The notes under the pieces are model-generated. The model searched no databases. It saw nothing but the letters and a program-made list of their open reading frames with translations, and was not told the DNA's origin. Shown here one piece after another: positions 24,172-36,454 of a DNA stretch of 64,000 nucleotides; positions within the stretch are counted from its first letter, which is position 1; each line of letters starts with the position of its first letter. The position numbers and the translations under genes are program-made. The DNA lies in the NCBI GenBank assembly GCA_958510875.1, contig OY294067.1, positions 149,990,962-150,054,961 of the forward strand, read 5' to 3'. The stretch comes from Endomychus coccineus. Its lineage: Eukaryota; Arthropoda; Insecta; Coleoptera; Endomychidae.

Positions 24172-27100
24172 AGTTAGAGTGAAATTAATTTATTCTGTTT
24201 GTCTACTTAAATGAAGACGGCTTCTTTGATATAGAATTTGATCTGGTCACTATTCCAGTCCGCAAGCGCTGTTGTTTGCTACCTTTTTGTATGTCAAGAA
24301 GTAGAATTTACATGACAGACAGATCGTTAGATTGAGGGATCATTATCACATTCCAAATCGTAGAGGTCGATGTTGTTCCACATGACATAGAGTATAATTT
24401 TACAATTGACGACAAGCTATGTTTGGTTTATTATTTCATCCACCACTTATTTTCCAAATTATTCTACTCATTAAAAATGTTTCTATTAAATATTGAAACT
24501 TGGGGAACGACGACACTGTTTTCTAGGGGTATTAGCTGTATAAAGCGGTTTGTTTTCTATTAGCAGTATCGTTGCCATTGTATTTTCTGGGCCTCAACCC
24601 ATGAGCCACCAAGCAGTGACTGTCCAAGCTCATGCACATGCTCCGAAATAGCATATACTTCTCTCACATCCCAAATCTGATATTATGGCTGAAGATGAAT
24701 TGCAAGAAAAAGCTCTGGAATGCAGTAGGAACCATTTGCCGACAAACGAAAACTAAGTTTCGTAAAGGCACAAACAGAGGACATGTCCCCAGAACATAGA
24801 GGGAAAAATATAGATCATGAAGATATGAGCAGTAGAAAGTGTAGATATAACCAGAGTCTATTTAGGGTAAGAATCATTCAATTATGATATTTCGATGATG
24901 ACTATAAAAGTTAATATTCCTTTTGAAACTGTGACCTCATTATACTATTCCGTAGGAGAAACGTATCAAATGAGCTACTTGAAATTTTGCTTCCAAATGT
25001 GATTAGTTTCGATTTGATAATGATGGATCCAAAATTTATAGGGGAGAAATCCAAAATCCGGAGGTATTTCCAAAATTGGTAGAGTATCGAGAACTTTTAT
25101 ATTGGGTCGTGGCTACGGAAATTGTTGATTGTGTAGTAGCTTTATTTCGAATATACTTCGAGATCCTCGCTTGTGCGGATTATTCAATATTCTTCTAGGG
25201 ATCACCAAAATATTGGGTTTGGCGACTATTGAAATAAATGTTGTTCGTGCTCCAGTTTCTCCAAATACTGCTGCGGAAATTATTACGGCGTTTCCAGATC
25301 ATGTCACTACCAGATTACGTCGATGCAATTTTGATTCAGCAGATTTTCGAATTTGATTTATTGGCAAGAGTAGGGGCTGTACAAACCAATTAATTGAAAG
25401 GATGTTCAATTTCGTTGAAGTGGTCTCCAAGTTAGTTGAAGGGATGTTCAATTACGTTGAAGGCGGTCTCCAAATTTGTTGAAATCACGTTGGGATCACC
25501 AAACTATCTGATCGTATAACTCCGTATTGTTGAATGAAGTCCAATATCAATTAAGTATTATCGTCATAAAATCATAGAAGTTAAAACAGCTAAAAAGCTA
25601 CATGTATCGGTATTTAGAGATGATGAAAAGCTTACATAATTAGAATATGAAACAATCTCAATATAAAAGCATAGATATGAAAATAAATGGAAGAAGGAGA
25701 ATATTTGTATGTACGCTACAAATATATCCCTGTCAATTCAAATTATTTGCAATATGTATTCAAGTTTTTAATTACGCTGAATAAAAGGAAAGCTGACGTT
25801 TCTCCTTCATCTGTCGAATTGCTTGTCTGCGTCCTAGTTATCTTCTTATACTCAGTCTGAAGAAGTATGATTGTGTTCCTGGGAATAGAATTCATATGTA
25901 TTATTTGTATGCTGGAAAGTTTGATAATTTCGGATCAGGTCGTACAAAGCAATATAATTTGTTTTCCTTTTACGCCGCTATTGATTGAACAGAATATATA
26001 AATGGAAAACATCAATGGAACGAAGATTTAAATGCTATTACACGTTAAAGCTCCAGACACTCTTGAATGATAAACACGTTCCACATGCAGAACTGATTGA
26101 AAAACTTCCACCACGACAGACTTATTTTGTGTGTAGCAAAATAATGTTTGTCGTTAGCTTCGCATTCGACGACGTTAAATGATGCCGTACAGTCCAGCGT
26201 CCTTTGTTTTTATTATGCAGTACAATTTGTTCGATGAATTTCTTGTTCCACAGTTTTTGATAAGAGACATAAAAAATTGTAGAAAAGTATTTTTCCTATC
26301 ACATTACAAAATTATATCGATTATAAGTAGGTAAAATATCAGGGTTAAGTTTATCATACCTCCAATAATAATTACTAATATGTTTCACGATTTAGAGTTT
26401 CGTGGAAGTTTGTTAGTTACAGTCTAGCTGTTCGATGAACTTTCCAGCGTTTGAGTGAACTAGACCACAGGAAAGCTATTACAAACTCCGAGGGGTTTTT
26501 AATGCTAGTCACTAGAAATATTGAAAATCGATTTTTAAACTGAGTGAAAATACATTTCGTTGAAACTACATATTATATCTCGGGGACTTGGAAATTGAAT
26601 CAATTATATTCATAGGTTATTTATTCACATAAATCTGGATGTCTTATCTATTGGTGAGGATCTATCAGATGAAATGGAGATAAAATGTAATGACCTAGAG
26701 ATATAGATATAATATGGAATGTACTACTTCGAGAACGGCAACGAAACATACTATGGAACAGAATGATATTCCAATACTTCTTCATATTTGGAGATGACTG
26801 AACAGTTCTTTTTAAAATTGATTGAGGGGTTACAAAACCCATGAGATATTTGTAATAATCAACCACAGTCTATTCGGAGATGACACATTATTGCCAACTC
26901 CTCCTTGATGAATGGGTGTATCCCAGTTGAGGTTCATTCACGAAATGATTTCTTTTATGTTCACGATTATCATTTGATTTCATTTCGCTACTGTGAAGGT
27001 TTGGGACGATTCTATAAGATCTGAGGCAAAGAGCTCTCAAAATAATCGAAATTTGGTGTTTTGAACCAACCTGTTCTGATGGGTTAATACTCATCGAATA

Positions 27101-29393
27101 GAGTAATTGTTATGATAAATAGGAAAATATGCAAGCTTCAGCTACCGCTACTCAATACCATCCTTAAGCTACAGTCGCAGGTTAAATACTCTCCGATAAT
27201 AACCTTGCATGGTGATCTTATCTCGTAGCGAGATGTTAGAGTTTCGACCTATGGCTCTACATGGCAACCAAAAGATCAAGCTAACATACGGTGCATTGAT
27301 CTGGAGTTCTAGAATCAGCTAAAACACTGTAATGGAAGAACTGATTGAGTAGGGGAAAATACTACAGGATACGAACGTCTTGTTGGTACAGACAAAAGCA
27401 GTCCTTGAAATGAAAAAGGGGGATGGGGGGTATTTGTCGAAGTATATTTTATTTTATTGGTATTTGATATGTAATATACATTTCTGATTATACCAATTTC
27501 CATAGTTCCTTTTCTTTCGATCGCCTCCTCATTTCTCTCTTTATTTTGTCCGAAATAATTATTAATGAATTTTACTCATATTATTATTATATTTGAATTC
27601 AACTCGATATTTCAGTCGATTTTATGATCTTTAATCGGGTCTGAATGACGATTTTTCGTTGAGATTAAACTGGTTTTTTCTCGCACAAACGTAATTTTTT
27701 AGAGAAAAAATCTGTTTCATTTTATTAATCTGAAACAATCATCCCACTTCATTTTAACACTTCTTCCAGAATACAAAAATCAAGAGCGCTTTGAATCAAT
27801 TGATGTTTTCGAATACATCAAAGCTAATTTTATTTTCTGTGACTGGTCATCGGCTGGTTTTTTACACTCCATTACTCTGTTTTGCGCATTTCTTGTTTGT
27901 TGACCACAAACGTCTCGGAAGCGCAAAATTTGCGTACTGAACGTAAAATAAACGATAGTTTGCTGCAGCCGCTAGTAATGTAGGAATTCATTGAATCCTT
28001 CTGTCGAACAGAAATATATTTTCTTTCAACAAATGGGTATATCGTGCACTTCAGTATAATACTTCGATGGGATTTTATCGAAATAAGATGTACCCAATGT
28101 GTTCAACGATAGAACAATCAAAATTGGATCTTTAAATGATAACGTAATTTTTATAATTTGAATTTTTCACGTAATTAATGCAAGGAAAGTTCAAAGTTGT
28201 TTTTTGATCTTCAAATACGATGAATTGCTAGAATCTTTTTCCCAATGATAATAGGCTATTATCGTTATTATAGCATTTCAATAGTGTCGTGTCCAACTGA
28301 AAATTTGAATCATCTTACACCGAAGCTCATAATACATAGACAACCTTACACGATATGATTCATATTGCATTTGTTGCCTTACAATATGCTTAGTAACTGA
28401 TGCATTTTGATCCATTATATATTAGGTAGCGATTCTTTGTGGCTAGTGAACGACTGCTTTCAGAATATGACTCTAGCGAAAGTATATTTTCATATATCAG
28501 TTTTCCTGTCAACATTTTTGTGATTCAACAAAATATTAAACGTCAGTAGTAGTTTGTTGTGGAAAAGGTATAATATTGAATGGAGGGTATATTATGTTCA
28601 TTTTACATCCATTTATTGAGAAGTGATTTCCAAATCGTAACGATAATATTAAATTTTTTAGGACATAGAACTGGCAAATAATATTTCAATAATTGATACA
28701 AGGAAGTAATGAACATCTCAAAAAGTAATCTAAACAACTTCCAACAGCTGCTTAAAATATATTTCAAAAGAGAGAAATTGACCGTTAGGATAAGGGGATA
28801 ATGTGTTACAGATCTGGATCTATTTTTTGTTAGCAGCATATCTTTCGGACATTCCTGCGGGTTAAATGTGAATGATTGTAGGAACGTAAAATATCTTGGG
28901 AATAATTAAATAACAGCTAATGGAAGACGTTAAATTATACTCTATTTTACATTAAAAATTTATTAAAATGGGCCACATAGTGTAATTCACAAGTCTATGT
29001 TTCATACTAACACCTGCAGGTTGACTTTTATAATATAACGTTGTTTTATACCAATACTTTCTGTCACAAGAACTATCAAAATGCATCCAGACTTCTTCAA
29101 CAGAATAAAGACATAAGATAAATAGTGAAGTCACATCGATGACCTCACTTGAATCTTATTTTGAAAATTCAAGACACTTCCACAGGTTAAATATATACAT
29201 GTGATATATTTATAACCAGAAAAACCGAGTTATCCTTATATAATTTAATGAAGTGTCATAATTACATTTGGAAAAATGAAGATGAATGTCTGAAACGCAA
29301 CTCAAAAGAGGGCTACCTTGCTCACTAACCATAAATTACCTGTTTTCACCACTTCAAATTAACCACAAATCCTTAAGGCGCATTCGTCTCCAC
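24172..29393. other. No gene recognised
   Basis: About 5 kb of AT-rich DNA with only short uninformative frames (for example 25129-25356, 25985-26182, 26648-26866). A two-unit imperfect tandem repeat lies at 25393-25484, with units containing GGATGTTCAATT and GTTGAAG..GGTCTCCAA. This could be intron or intergenic host DNA. Confidence 0.5.
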
Positions 29394-29550
29394 GGTGAAT
29401 TACACACAAGCACGCATGCATTGGCAAGCACACGCACATGCTAGTACACGCACGAATGTCATAAATGACCTAGACCGATTCAGTAATGCTAAAAACGGGA
29501 ATATCGGAAAAAAAAACTGGCCCGATTACAATACTTCTCACTATATACTA
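29394..29550 (-). repeat. Second copy of the TGCG-tract repeat
   Basis: An inverted, diverged partner of 7798-7971. It starts with an alternating ACACAAGCACGCATGC-like tract and ends near AATACTTCTCACTATA. The core GACCTAGACCGATTCAG is conserved. Confidence 0.5.
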
Positions 29551-29985
29551 CCAATGGTAAGCCAGCTAAGGACCAGTAACAAAATTAAATGATTTGCGCA
29601 GAGTAACTTTCATCTATTCTCCAAGCGGCAACACTAGTTTCATTTTTATGTAGGTACATTTAAAAATATATATGAAAATAATTCATTCATTCAATATCGA
29701 TAAAAATTGATTAATCATCCGAAAAGACAAGTACATTATTAGGATATTTCATAGCTATGATGACATTCTAACAATTAAATGTTCACAAACAAATTGAGTT
29801 ATGTACGAGTTATAGTTGTATCATTGAATTGTCTTTCATAACGTAACACAGTTTTGATTTGAGCTAAGAGTTGATATACGACAATATTACAAGCGAGTGT
29901 AGTTGCATTCTACCTGTATGGTGAGCTGTTTCACTTATAACGTTGATTGAAAGAGTTTTACTTCCAATCAACGTTTATACTAAAT
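29551..29985. other. No gene recognised
   Basis: AT-rich spacer. A small hairpin (GTTGATTG, 14-base loop, CCAATCAAC) lies at about 29942-29972 just before the next fold-back. Confidence 0.5.
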
Positions 29986-30955
29986 AGTCGAGTCAAATAG
30001 GTATCAAAACAGGCCGAAAGATATGAACCGATTTTGATGAAACAAAGTGCATTCGATTCGGAATGACGTCTAGAATACAGCTTACCTGTTAGTTTTTGTG
30101 CAAATTTGTTATTTTTTTTAAAACGAAAAATTGACCAATTTTTGGCTAATTATTGAGAAAATCTAGTCGGGGGTTTTCGGGGTCGCTGATTACGATTCTG
30201 AACTCATATTGGCCAAAATCGAACTCCCCAGCTGGTAATTGGCCACTTTAATTGGACAAAGTGACCATTTTTCAAAATTTCATCAAAAATAGCCAAGAGA
30301 AATCACTCGGTGGTTTTTGGGGTCGCTGATTACGATTCTGAACTCAGATTGACCAAAATCGATCTTCCCAGCTGGTAATTGGCCAGTTTAATTGGACAAA
30401 ATTGATCATTTTTTCTTAATTTCCAAAATTTCTTCAAAACTGACAATTTGACTTCAGAATCGTACTCAGCGACTCCGAAAACCACCGAGTAATTTTTCCT
30501 GTCTGCGATGAAATTAAAAAAAAATTGTCAATTTTGTCCAATTGAACTGGTCAATTACCAGCTGAGAAGATCGATTTTGGCCAATCTGAGTTCAGAATCG
30601 TAATCAGCGACCCCAAAAACCCCCGAGTGATTTCTCCTGGCTATTTTTGATGAAATTCTGAAAAATGGTCACTTTGTCCAATTAAAGTGGCCAATTACCA
30701 GCTGGGGAGTTCGATTTTGGCCAATCTGAGTTCAGAATCGTAATCAGCGACCCCGAAAACCGCCGACTAGATTTTCTCAATAATTGGCCAAAAATTGGTC
30801 ATTTTTTCGTTAAAAAAAAAAAAATAACAAATTTGCACAAAAGCCTAACAGGTAAGCTTTTTTCTAGACGTCATCCCGAATCGAATGCACTTTGTTTCAT
30901 CAAAATCGGTCCATATCTTTCGAATTTCGTAATGAAATACCTATTTGACTTGACT
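29986..30955. mobile_element. Fold-back element FB3 with internal subrepeats
   Basis: An inverted repeat of almost 1 kb has tips AGTCGAGTCAAATAGGTAT and its near-perfect inverse, and a centre at about 30470. Each arm holds two diverged copies of a block of about 100 bp containing TCGCTGATTACGATTCTGAA and CCAGCTGGTAATTGG. The same block thus occurs four times, two per strand. No protein is encoded. Short terminal duplications were not established. The open frame at 30833-31045 only crosses the right arm. Confidence 0.85.
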
Positions 30956-31725
30956 GAAATGAGTGAACAGCAAGAAAAGTTGATTGAAGGATTCAATAGT
31001 AGAATGCACAATTCTAAAGAAAGAGATCTGGTTGGATACAGATAATCACTTTCATTCTTTGTTTTTTTTATAACATCATTGTTATTCTATTTATTGTGCT
31101 AATATGAGCTGGAATGGGGGAACTTCTTATTCTCATTCGCTATATGATTTATTTTCCAGATTCAATCCATCTACACCCAGTCTCATAACAATATTCTTGT
31201 TAATTCAACTGGGATTTATTTGATTGAGCGGAGGAAATAAAACGTAGAACTTCTATGCAGCTTACAGACAATGATACTGTTTTTACAAAGCAGAGGCAAC
31301 TGTAAGTGATGATTTGGAGAATTTTATGTGACTAAAAATATTGAGCCGAATTGTTTCCAGTTCCGTTTTATGTTGTGACAACTCATGCTCTTTTGAAATG
31401 AAAAAATTTTATTTTATAGTTTTCTTTTTATGAACGGAACGGATGTGGAATTCACCTCTCACTCCATCGCTAAACAGGTTCATTTTATGCACTAAATTAT
31501 TATTTTAAAGTTTCAGTGAAGGGCGATTCTTATTTCATGAAGAAATGGTCAGCCAGAATTCAAGAATTTACATTGACATGCTTGGACATCTCAACTTTCA
31601 ATGGTTATAAAAGATGCTGAACTCTCTGCACCTATATAAGTTCCTCATATGGTGACACTGTATATATGTAAAATGAGTTGTGTGTTCGAATTGCTGAAAA
31701 CCTAAGAAAACCCGAAACTTACTCC
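30956..31725. other. No gene recognised
   Basis: AT-rich spacer between FB3 and the first large (TA)n tract. Confidence 0.55.
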
Positions 31726-31762
31726 ATATATATATATACACATATATATATATATATATAAG

Positions 31763-31839
<77 letters not shown>
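31726..31839. repeat. (TA)n microsatellite
   Basis: Nearly uninterrupted TA dinucleotides with one short AGAA break at about 31761. Open frames encoding Ile-Tyr repeats across it are artefacts. It abuts the edge sequence of a PLE-C end. Confidence 0.95.
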
Positions 31840-31842
<3 letters not shown>

Positions 31843-32400
31843 TTTTATTGATATTCTTGATCCATTTGTAATATATGTATACTTCCTTGATATATTGGTT
31901 CGTATATATAAAATATATGTATAAAAATTCTTTTTGACGTTTCGACAATGTTTATTGTCTTTATCAAAATTGTGAAAGTGTTTCCATGTAATTTAGAGAA
32001 GAATAGATAATTTCGATCAATGAAATGCGTCTGCAGCCGACTTGTGTTTTAAGATCCAATTAAAACTGCAGAAAACATTGGATCGGTTGTGTGTGGAAGA
32101 GTAATGTATGGCTAATTACAATTTGAAATGGATTGGATTTGATTAAATACAAGACATTTTAAGATTGTACAATTATAAATATCTATGATTATTGTATGAA
32201 TTAGTTGTTCTATGATAAACACTCTATTCACATCTATTATAATCAACTTTTCAAGTTTAAGATAATTCTATGGAATTTAACCTCAAAATTGTTACTTATC
32301 GTGTCATAGTTAGATAATACGTTATCTTTTTTAGGTTGAATTTCGAATAGACATTTACAAGTTACAGATATTCAGAGGTTTTGATACTTTCAATTGAAAT
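31840..32400 (-). mobile_element. PLE-C 3' end, second copy
   Basis: This is the reverse complement of 16850-17420, including AACCTAAAA..GATAACGTATTAT, the GGATTTGATTAA..ACAAGACATTTT region and the CTGCAGCCGA block. On the minus strand the outer end has TTGATAAAGACAATAAACAT followed by TGTCGAAACGTC, then the (TA)n tract. No GIY-YIG coding piece is recognisable beyond 32400. Confidence 0.7.
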
Positions 32401-32439
32401 GTTTCTTTGAATTGAAGATAAGCATTATCTGAGTACTCA

Positions 32440-33000
32440 CTATTGAAAATGATGTGATTATCATTGATTTTTGAAAATTTTTGATCGAAATCATGCTATT
32501 ACATTTTTTTTTAAATATTTCGGTGCTTTGGAAAAGCCGTTTGAGAAAAAGCTTTTTCGTAGCTGCAAATCTAGAGACTTCGTTTTTTTGTAATGTTTGA
32601 AGCAAGCATTCTGATTTCGATAAGAGCCACAAAAATTAACAAAGCGCAAAAAATAGGAGGCAAAACAACGAAACCGAATATAAATTAGCGTAATTTAGTA
32701 ATTAAATTCAGTAATTGGTTCTGGGACATCATGTGGGTTTGAAAAATTGTCAGAATCAGAATGTTTGGGAGATTTTACATCAAAATCAGTCATATTGATC
32801 ACAATTTTAGTCGATTTCAAATTTCAAGAAGCAAACTTCAAACATTACAAAAAAGCGTCTCTAGATTTGCAGCTACGAGAGAGCTTTTTTTCAAACTGCT
32901 TTTCCAAAGCACCAAAATATTTAAAAAAATAATTGAAAAAATAATGTAATAGAATGTTATGGATCGAAAATTGTCCAAGTAACCCAAATATCCCACTTAC
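32440..33000. repeat. Inverted repeat (fold-back) FB4
   Basis: Arms of about 150 bp at 32455-32605 and 32825-32985 are inverted copies. They share TTCGGTGCTTTGGAAAAGC, GTAGCTGCAAATCTAGAGAC and TTTTTTGTAATGTTTGAAG. They are separated by about 220 bp of unique AT-rich sequence. The overlapping open frames on both strands are by-products of the symmetry. Termini and target duplication are not clear. Confidence 0.65.
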
Positions 33001-33139
33001 AATCCTACATTCTGCAACATTGAGGTCGAAAAAGGTCAAAAACTGGAAGAAAATTACGTTTATCTGGCGTAAAGTTAATGGTATACTGGAGTGTAAAAAC
33101 TGTTGGATGACGTTCGAAAACTGTTTTCATTAGTGTTCA

Positions 33140-33142
33140 TAT

Positions 33143-33202
<60 letters not shown>

Positions 33203-33369
33203 TTTTGTTGATATTCTCGAACCATTTGTAATATTTGTATGTTTTCTTGGTACACATTAACAATTTTGATAAAGGCAATAAACATTGTAGAAGCGTCGGG
33301 CCGGAATTTTTATTTCATTATCAGTATATGTACGAACCAGTGTACCAAGAAAACATACACATATATATA

Positions 33370-33461
<92 letters not shown>

Positions 33462-33515
33462 TTATTTCCTTTTATTTTCAGTATATATACGAACCAATAT
33501 ACCAAGAAAGCATAC

Positions 33516-33572
<57 letters not shown>

Positions 33573-33575
33573 CAT
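33140..33575. repeat. Cluster of (TA)n tracts joined to PLE-C end fragments
   Basis: (TA)n tracts at about 33145-33199, 33359-33459 and 33518-33560 are separated by short PLE-C edge pieces. These pieces contain TTGATATTCTCGAACCATTT, TTTTGATAAAGGCAATAAAC and GAACCAATATACCAAGAAAG. Each tract begins or ends exactly at the AGAATA/TATTCT edge. The array therefore looks like repeated PLE-C ends abutting TA repeats, not a plain microsatellite. Confidence 0.75.
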
Positions 33576-33579
33576 ATAA

Positions 33580-34140
33580 ACAAGTTTAAAGTTTCTTTGC
33601 CTAATTAGCCACTATCGTGTATGTAACTCAAGAGATGTGGAATTAAATTTTTCTGAATTATGAAGATAATTTAACATAGGATTATAAAGATGAATAAACG
33701 TAAAAGATTGAACCATAGGCGGGATTCGAACCCATATGTCTGGATTTCTAGTCCAGGGTGACCAATTACACAACTTTGGCTCTGTTAGATTTTTATATTT
33801 TTCTAAATATAAACCTCTGAAAGGATAGTAGATCATTGATGAACACGATGCGATTCGATGCCCTACACAGATCAACTATTCACGCACATTCATCTAAAAA
33901 TCAGTCGTTTTTTGAAGTGAGGATTGTAGGTTAGTACTGCTATAGTTGGCAGTTACTTGACAGTTCTTATTCAAATGACAGCATCCCGGTTCTTATATGT
34001 TTCAATAGAACTGACTGAGAATTGTTCTGGTTAATTATAAAGAAGTTTAAAGTTTCTTTGCCCAATTGGCCACTATCGTGTATGTAACTTAAGAGATATA
34101 GGATTGAATTTTTCTGAATTATGAAGATAACTATGTTAAA
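33580..34140. repeat. Dispersed repeat containing a tRNA-like core, copy 2
   Basis: It matches 15985-16520 in order and orientation. It is bounded by a ~95-bp direct repeat starting AAGTTTAAAGTTTCTTTGCC at 33583 and 34046. Next to the right end the sequence turns back on itself: GAAGATAACTATGTTAAATT, then AAGTTATCTTC at 34148, making a small inverted repeat before the next element. Confidence 0.65.
33710..33783 (-). ncRNA. tRNA-like sequence, well-folded copy
   Basis: The minus strand gives an acceptor stem (GAGCCA with TGGTTC), an A-box TGTGTAATTGGT and an anticodon stem-loop CTGGA-CTAGAAA-TCCAG (AGA at the anticodon position). It also gives a T arm GGG-TTCGAAT-CCC. The variable loop is short, unlike a true Ser tRNA. 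With the shared flanks of the 16-kb copy, a tRNA-derived SINE-like origin is favoured over a working tRNA gene. Confidence 0.6.
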
Positions 34141-34209
34141 TTATCTAAGTTATCTTCATAATTCAAAAAAATTTAATTCTATATCTCTTAAGTTATATAT
34201 ATATATATA

Positions 34210-35055
34210 CAGGATGTTCCATCTCAGACGAGCCACCCCGTATATTTCTTATCCCATAGTGACTGGAGAAATCTCCCGAAACATGTCGAATGTTTTTGTT
34301 TGGGGGACATCTTTTGACGTATATTTGAGGCTTGAACGAGAAACCCCCTGTAAGGGGGCGCTTCAACCCCTCAAAATAAAATAGGGGAGAGGGGTTGAGT
34401 GATACGTCATTTGGAAGGTCTTGGAACTTTCTACAACGGTGTTTGAAAAACGTGAATTTGATGAACCGTTTTCGCCAAAAATTAATTTTGTTGCTCGAAT
34501 GCGCTACCTTGAATATTTTGGTTATTTGTACAATGTACAAGCTCATTTTTATTAAGCCTTTTTTACAAACTTGAACAATCTTCAAAAAATCACATTCTTA
34601 AAAAAATTGAATTGTGTTGTCATGCTTACAATGAAAAAATTTACATCTGCGTGTTCAAACCAAATGTTCAAATTCAAGATTGTTTAAGTTTGTAAAAAAT
34701 GCTTGTTAAAAATGAGCTTGTACATTGTACAAATTACCAAAATATTCAAGGTGGCGCATTCGAGCAACAAAATTAATTTTTGGCGAAAACGGTTCATCAA
34801 ATTCACGTGTTTCATACACCGTTGTGAAGAAGCTTCCAAGACCTTTCAAATGACGTATCACTCAACCCCTCTCCCCTATTCAATTTCGAGGGGCTGAAGC
34901 GCCCCCGATTAGGAGGTTGCTCGTTCAAGCCTCAAATATACGTCAAAAGATGTCCCTCAAACAAAATCATTCGACATGTTTCGGGAGATTTTTCCACTCA
35001 CTATGGGATAAGAAATATACGAGGTGGCTCGTCTGAGATGGAAACAGGGTGTATA
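34210..35055. mobile_element. MITE-like fold-back derived from the DD41D element
   Basis: It starts CAGGATGTTCCATCTCAGAC after a TA and ends with the inverse of the same arm before TATA. The arms match the long terminal repeats of the 61.5-63.6 kb transposon, including the run ACGTCATTTGGAAGGTCTTG and the GGGGCGCTTCAACCCC hairpin. The transposase gene is absent: the arms meet at about 34640. The last 7 bases read CAGGGTG where the intact element has CACCCTG. A left-truncated duplicate lies at 37475-38132. Confidence 0.88.
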
Positions 35056-35735
<680 letters not shown>

Positions 35736-36271
35736 ATGTAATGTTCGTATTATTTCTATGAGTATGTGAAGCTCGCGGAATTATAAAATGAGTGCAGTCA
35801 CATATAACGATGTCATCAAAAACTAAGATGTTCTAAAAATATGCAGTCAGTACCAACAATCATTTAACATTTACAAGCCAACAAATGTTATGACTGTATA
35901 TAGTATCACAATATTCAAGGAATATTTATGGTAACATAACCTCTGAATGTTCTTCATAATTTTCATTCGTTTATAAATTAGAATGCACCTAAATATTAAA
36001 CACATATCTAGTATTTTGAAATAATTCAATTCTTAATATGGTATATCCTTGATATTTTAATTTGTAGTGCTTTCCATTGAAGGCTGATATTCAAAGATAG
36101 CATTATGTGAAGTTATCTCATTCGAGCGAATCTTTACATTTCGCCGACATCTTCGTTGGCGTAGTGAGAACTGAATGTATCGTCACTGTGGACATTCGGC
36201 TTATGCTAGTTGCGCTTTGATTGTAACAATCGAACATAACAGTGGATATGTTCGTGCATAGTCGAATCATA

Positions 36272-36364
36272 ATGTCAAAAATGGGAAAATTCACAGGAAT
36301 AGGTCTCCCGGATACAAAATTATGGTTTGGGTGTGCTTTCTCGGCACTTATCTACTTGGAGTAG
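36272..36364 (+). CDS. 30-codon open frame, hypothetical
   Basis: ATG at 36272 opens MSKMGKFTGIGLPDTKLW, then a hydrophobic stretch FGCAFSALIYL, and a TAG. The peptide has a basic start and one possible membrane segment. The surrounding DNA (36120-36420) is less AT-rich than its neighbours and could be an old cDNA-like insert. I recognise no family. An exact-length copy is in unit 2 (39321-39413). A chance ORF is equally likely. Confidence 0.2.
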   Translation: MSKMGKFTGIGLPDTKLWFGCAFSALIYLE

Positions 36365-36454
36365 TAGGGGAAGAATCAAAATTTGAGTTTTTTCGTTTCT
36401 AAAGGGCCACAGCGAAATTCATAATGTAAAGAATGCTCTTTTCATAATACAGCT

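Noticed and set aside
25129..25356. A 75-codon plus-strand open frame
   Set aside because: It needs a non-ATG start, has no recognisable motif and lies in otherwise featureless DNA.
33235..33589. Several Ile-Tyr-repeat open frames on both strands (also at 31.6, 35.1-35.5, 38.2-38.5 and 52.4 kb)
   Set aside because: TA dinucleotide tracts have no stop in any frame, so these frames are purely products of the microsatellite.
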